Source: an uncultured Bacteroidota bacterium (lineage in GTDB: Bacteria > Bacteroidota > Bacteroidia > UKL13-3). From it: 64,000 nt of DNA. Positions 62,082 through 64,000 of the stretch are shown one piece after another (the stretch's first letter is position 1; each line of letters begins with the position of its first letter). The notes beneath the pieces were generated by a model. That model was not told where the DNA came from and made no database searches. It saw only the letters and a program-made list of their open reading frames with translations. The position numbers and the translations under genes were made by a program. The DNA is taken from contig CAIVZR010000090.1 of the NCBI GenBank assembly GCA_903910445.1, positions 16,235 through 80,234 on the forward strand, written 5' to 3'.

Positions 62082-64000
62082 CTAAAGTCTTACCTGCAAA
62101 TCGATGAAGTAAGTAGTGCCGCGGGTTCTGTAGCCCATGATTTCGGTATACTTGGTATTGAGCATATTATCTACCTTAAATCCAAGCACAATGGCGCTGG
62201 TAATATTATAACGGGCATAGAAATCCATCAAAGTATAACCATTAATCAACTTAGAATCGAGTGCTCCGAAAGGGCCTAAGTTAGAGTTATAGAAGGCATC
62301 ATAGCGCTGACTCACATATCTTGCATCCATTCTGAAACTCATCGCTGATGATGGACTATAATTCAAAATAGCATTCAACATATTGGTTGGGCGACGCACC
62401 ACGCGAATATCCGATGATTCGCTCGTGATAAATCCTCCGCCTTCATATAATTGTACATGCTGCCCAACGACTTGATTGGTATCTATTCCGTTTTTGAATA
62501 CCGAAAGCTTGCTCTCCACATAGCTATAACGCATCGATAAACTAAGTTTAGAAGAGGCTTTGATGGTGAGTGAAAAATCGATGCCTTGATTCTTTTGAAC
62601 ACCAGCATTCAAATACGTATTGCCATTAAAATCAAGATAGCTCAAGGAATCGAGTGGGGTTGATTTATTCCATAGGTTCACGAATTGCACTGGATTGGTA
62701 GTTTCAATTTTGAAAAAGGCTACCGTAAAATATGCCGAACGATCGATGATGGATTTCATTCCAATTTCATAAGACTTCGATGACTGTGGTTTTAAATTGC
62801 GATTTCCTTTAAGCATCGATCCAGGATCATTGGCATACAACTGATATAAGGATGGATTGAGGAATCCGTTGGTGAGTGAGAAATAAACAGTATTTCCGTT
62901 TTGAACATACGATGGAGATATCTCGTAACTGATGGCGCGACCATATTGATCGTTGAGGTTATAACGCAAGCCTGCTGAGAGGTTCAGGGGGCTCAGTCCT
63001 TGTTCTTTGAAATTATAATCTCCATGTACAAATCCGTAAATATTTTGCTGATGCAAATTGGAGTCATTGTAATTGAGTTTTGAAGTGTAAGGGAAAAATG
63101 GATCATTAGAAATAAATTCTGTTTCATTATTCATGCGCTCATTATTGAAACCAATGCCGGTGGCAATATTTAAACTGTTCGCTTTGTATAAGCACAATGC
63201 TTCTGCTTGTGAGTTGTTTCCAGTAAAATACCCTTTATAATATTGATGATCGAATACCTGTGCAGGTGAAATTTGCACCAAAGATGAATCGTCAATGCTG
63301 GTGCGGGTATTCGTAGAATAAGCGTAAGTAGCCTGCAAACTAATTTTCGAATCCAAATCATAACGACCTTTAAATTGATAGATATTGCGATGTGTTTCCA
63401 GGGTATAATTATTGTCGTTAGTAAACGCCCCTTTATCAATATCGCCCAGCTTTTGCAATGACTTCATCGAAGCGGATAATTTCAATTTATTCTTATCATA
63501 ACCAATCTTGCCAATGAAATCTGTTTGTTGAAACTGGTCTAAATCGTGTGGCTCTAATGGGCGAACACTGCCGGTATCGAGTGCTGCATCAAAGCCTTTG
63601 CTGCTAATGCTATTGAGTCCAACGGAGGCATACACCCCACTTTTGTCGGTATAGCGTACCAGTGCATTCGATACATTATAATTGGAGCCAAAACGAAAAT
63701 CAACATTCGCTTCGAAAGGTTTTTCTCCTTTTTCTTTGGTGATGATATTGATGCTACCACCGATGGCACCTGAGCCATAGATGGTACTATTTGAACCGCG
63801 CACAATTTCAATTCGCTCAATACTGTTCAAAGTTAAATCGCCAATATCGAAGGAATTATTTGGGGATGAAGGATCGTTCAACGAAACACCATCGATAAGG
63901 ATAGCCGACTGATTAGTATTCGTTCCGCGCATGCTCACACTCTGATTTCCACCAGGGTTCATGCCATTACCAACGATATAGATACTTTCAATTTGAGATA
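62082..64000 (-). CDS. TonB-dependent receptor, 5' end beyond the window
   Basis: At least 638 residues and still open at the window edge (in-frame residues upstream of the Met at 63962 read QIESIYIVGNG). The visible part begins inside the plug domain (GGNQSVSMRGTNTNQSAILIDG and RIEIVRGSNSTIYGSGAIGGSINI) and continues with the beta-barrel to a C-terminal aromatic strand (TYFIDLQVRL). It is of the BtuB/CirA type rather than the SusC type; ligand unknown. The gene lies 121 bp upstream of dxr on the same strand. Confidence 0.9.
   Translation of the reverse strand, partial: SQIESIYIVGNGMNPGGNQSVSMRGTNTNQSAILIDGVSLNDPSSPNNSFDIGDLTLNSIERIEIVRGSNSTIYGSGAIGGSINIITKEKGEKPFEANVDFRFGSNYNVSNALVRYTDKSGVYASVGLNSISSKGFDAALDTGSVRPLEPHDLDQFQQTDFIGKIGYDKNKLKLSASMKSLQKLGDIDKGAFTNDNNYTLETHRNIYQFKGRYDLDSKISLQATYAYSTNTRTSIDDSSLVQISPAQVFDHQYYKGYFTGNNSQAEALCLYKANSLNIATGIGFNNERMNNETEFISNDPFFPYTSKLNYNDSNLHQQNIYGFVHGDYNFKEQGLSPLNLSAGLRYNLNDQYGRAISYEISPSYVQNGNTVYFSLTNGFLNPSLYQLYANDPGSMLKGNRNLKPQSSKSYEIGMKSIIDRSAYFTVAFFKIETTNPVQFVNLWNKSTPLDSLSYLDFNGNTYLNAGVQKNQGIDFSLTIKASSKLSLSMRYSYVESKLSVFKNGIDTNQVVGQHVQLYEGGGFITSESSDIRVVRRPTNMLNAILNYSPSSAMSFRMDARYVSQRYDAFYNSNLGPFGALDSKLINGYTLMDFYARYNITSAIVLGFKVDNMLNTKYTEIMGYRTRGTTYFIDLQVRL

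Overview
The window looks like a chromosomal segment from a member of the Bacteroidota, most likely a Chitinophagales/Sphingobacteriales-type relative. The reasons are: four very large proteins ending in type IX secretion (T9SS) C-terminal sorting domains; Bacteroidota-style -7 boxes (TAnnTTTG or TAnnTTCG) just upstream of many start codons, with no convincing Shine-Dalgarno sites; a short NuoG-like protein; a long LspA; and a TonB-dependent receptor. No tRNA, rRNA, CRISPR array, phage or intact transposase was seen. The species cannot be named from this sequence alone.

Layout. 0-8.8 kb is almost all minus strand: a DinB-like protein, a 1604-residue exported TPR-CHAT protein, then a compact cluster nfeD-tfoX-GNAT-DinB. 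8.8-17.7 kb is mostly plus strand: a LysM/RlpA-like protein with an O-antigen-ligase-like protein, a HI0933 flavoprotein, a Skp/OmpH chaperone, a heptose-7-phosphate kinase-like GHMP kinase, an FKBP lipoprotein and Tex. Minus-strand Smr, amidotransferase and small membrane-protein genes are interleaved. 18.5-19.3 kb is a gene-free array of 113-bp repeats. 19.3-23.3 kb holds a likely two-gene unit: a cytochrome-c-like lipoprotein and a T9SS protein with its own CxxCH motif. 23.7-33.6 kb holds mostly minus-strand accessory and metabolic genes around a plus-strand pyrG. It includes a broken nucleotidyltransferase gene, a CPBP-protease remnant and a TMEM175-like gene without a normal start codon.

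33.9-41.9 kb is a plus-strand housekeeping block: ileS, a TraR/DksA-like protein with a histone-H1-like basic tail, then the tightly coupled lspA-tcdA-ribF-M23 peptidase set. 42-53 kb carries hairpin-rich repeat clusters, an AlbA_2 protein, a Calx-beta T9SS adhesin-like protein, an ABC exporter operon with a LolA-like protein, a TolB-like propeller and an M28 peptidase. 53.5-59.2 kb is a single 1886-residue T9SS protein. 59.6-64 kb is minus strand: a TonB receptor that runs off the window edge, dxr, and a translationally coupled beta-lactamase-like lipoprotein.

The most unusual non-coding material is three families of structured repeats. One is a REP-like family with covarying hairpins in inverted pairs (three loci). 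The second is a symmetric six-hairpin array near 52.1 kb. The third is the 113-bp satellite near 18.8 kb. The most interesting coding items are the exported TPR-CHAT protein, the H1-like/DksA fusion, the cytochrome lipoprotein with its T9SS CxxCH partner, and the unassigned N-terminal domain of the 1886-residue protein.
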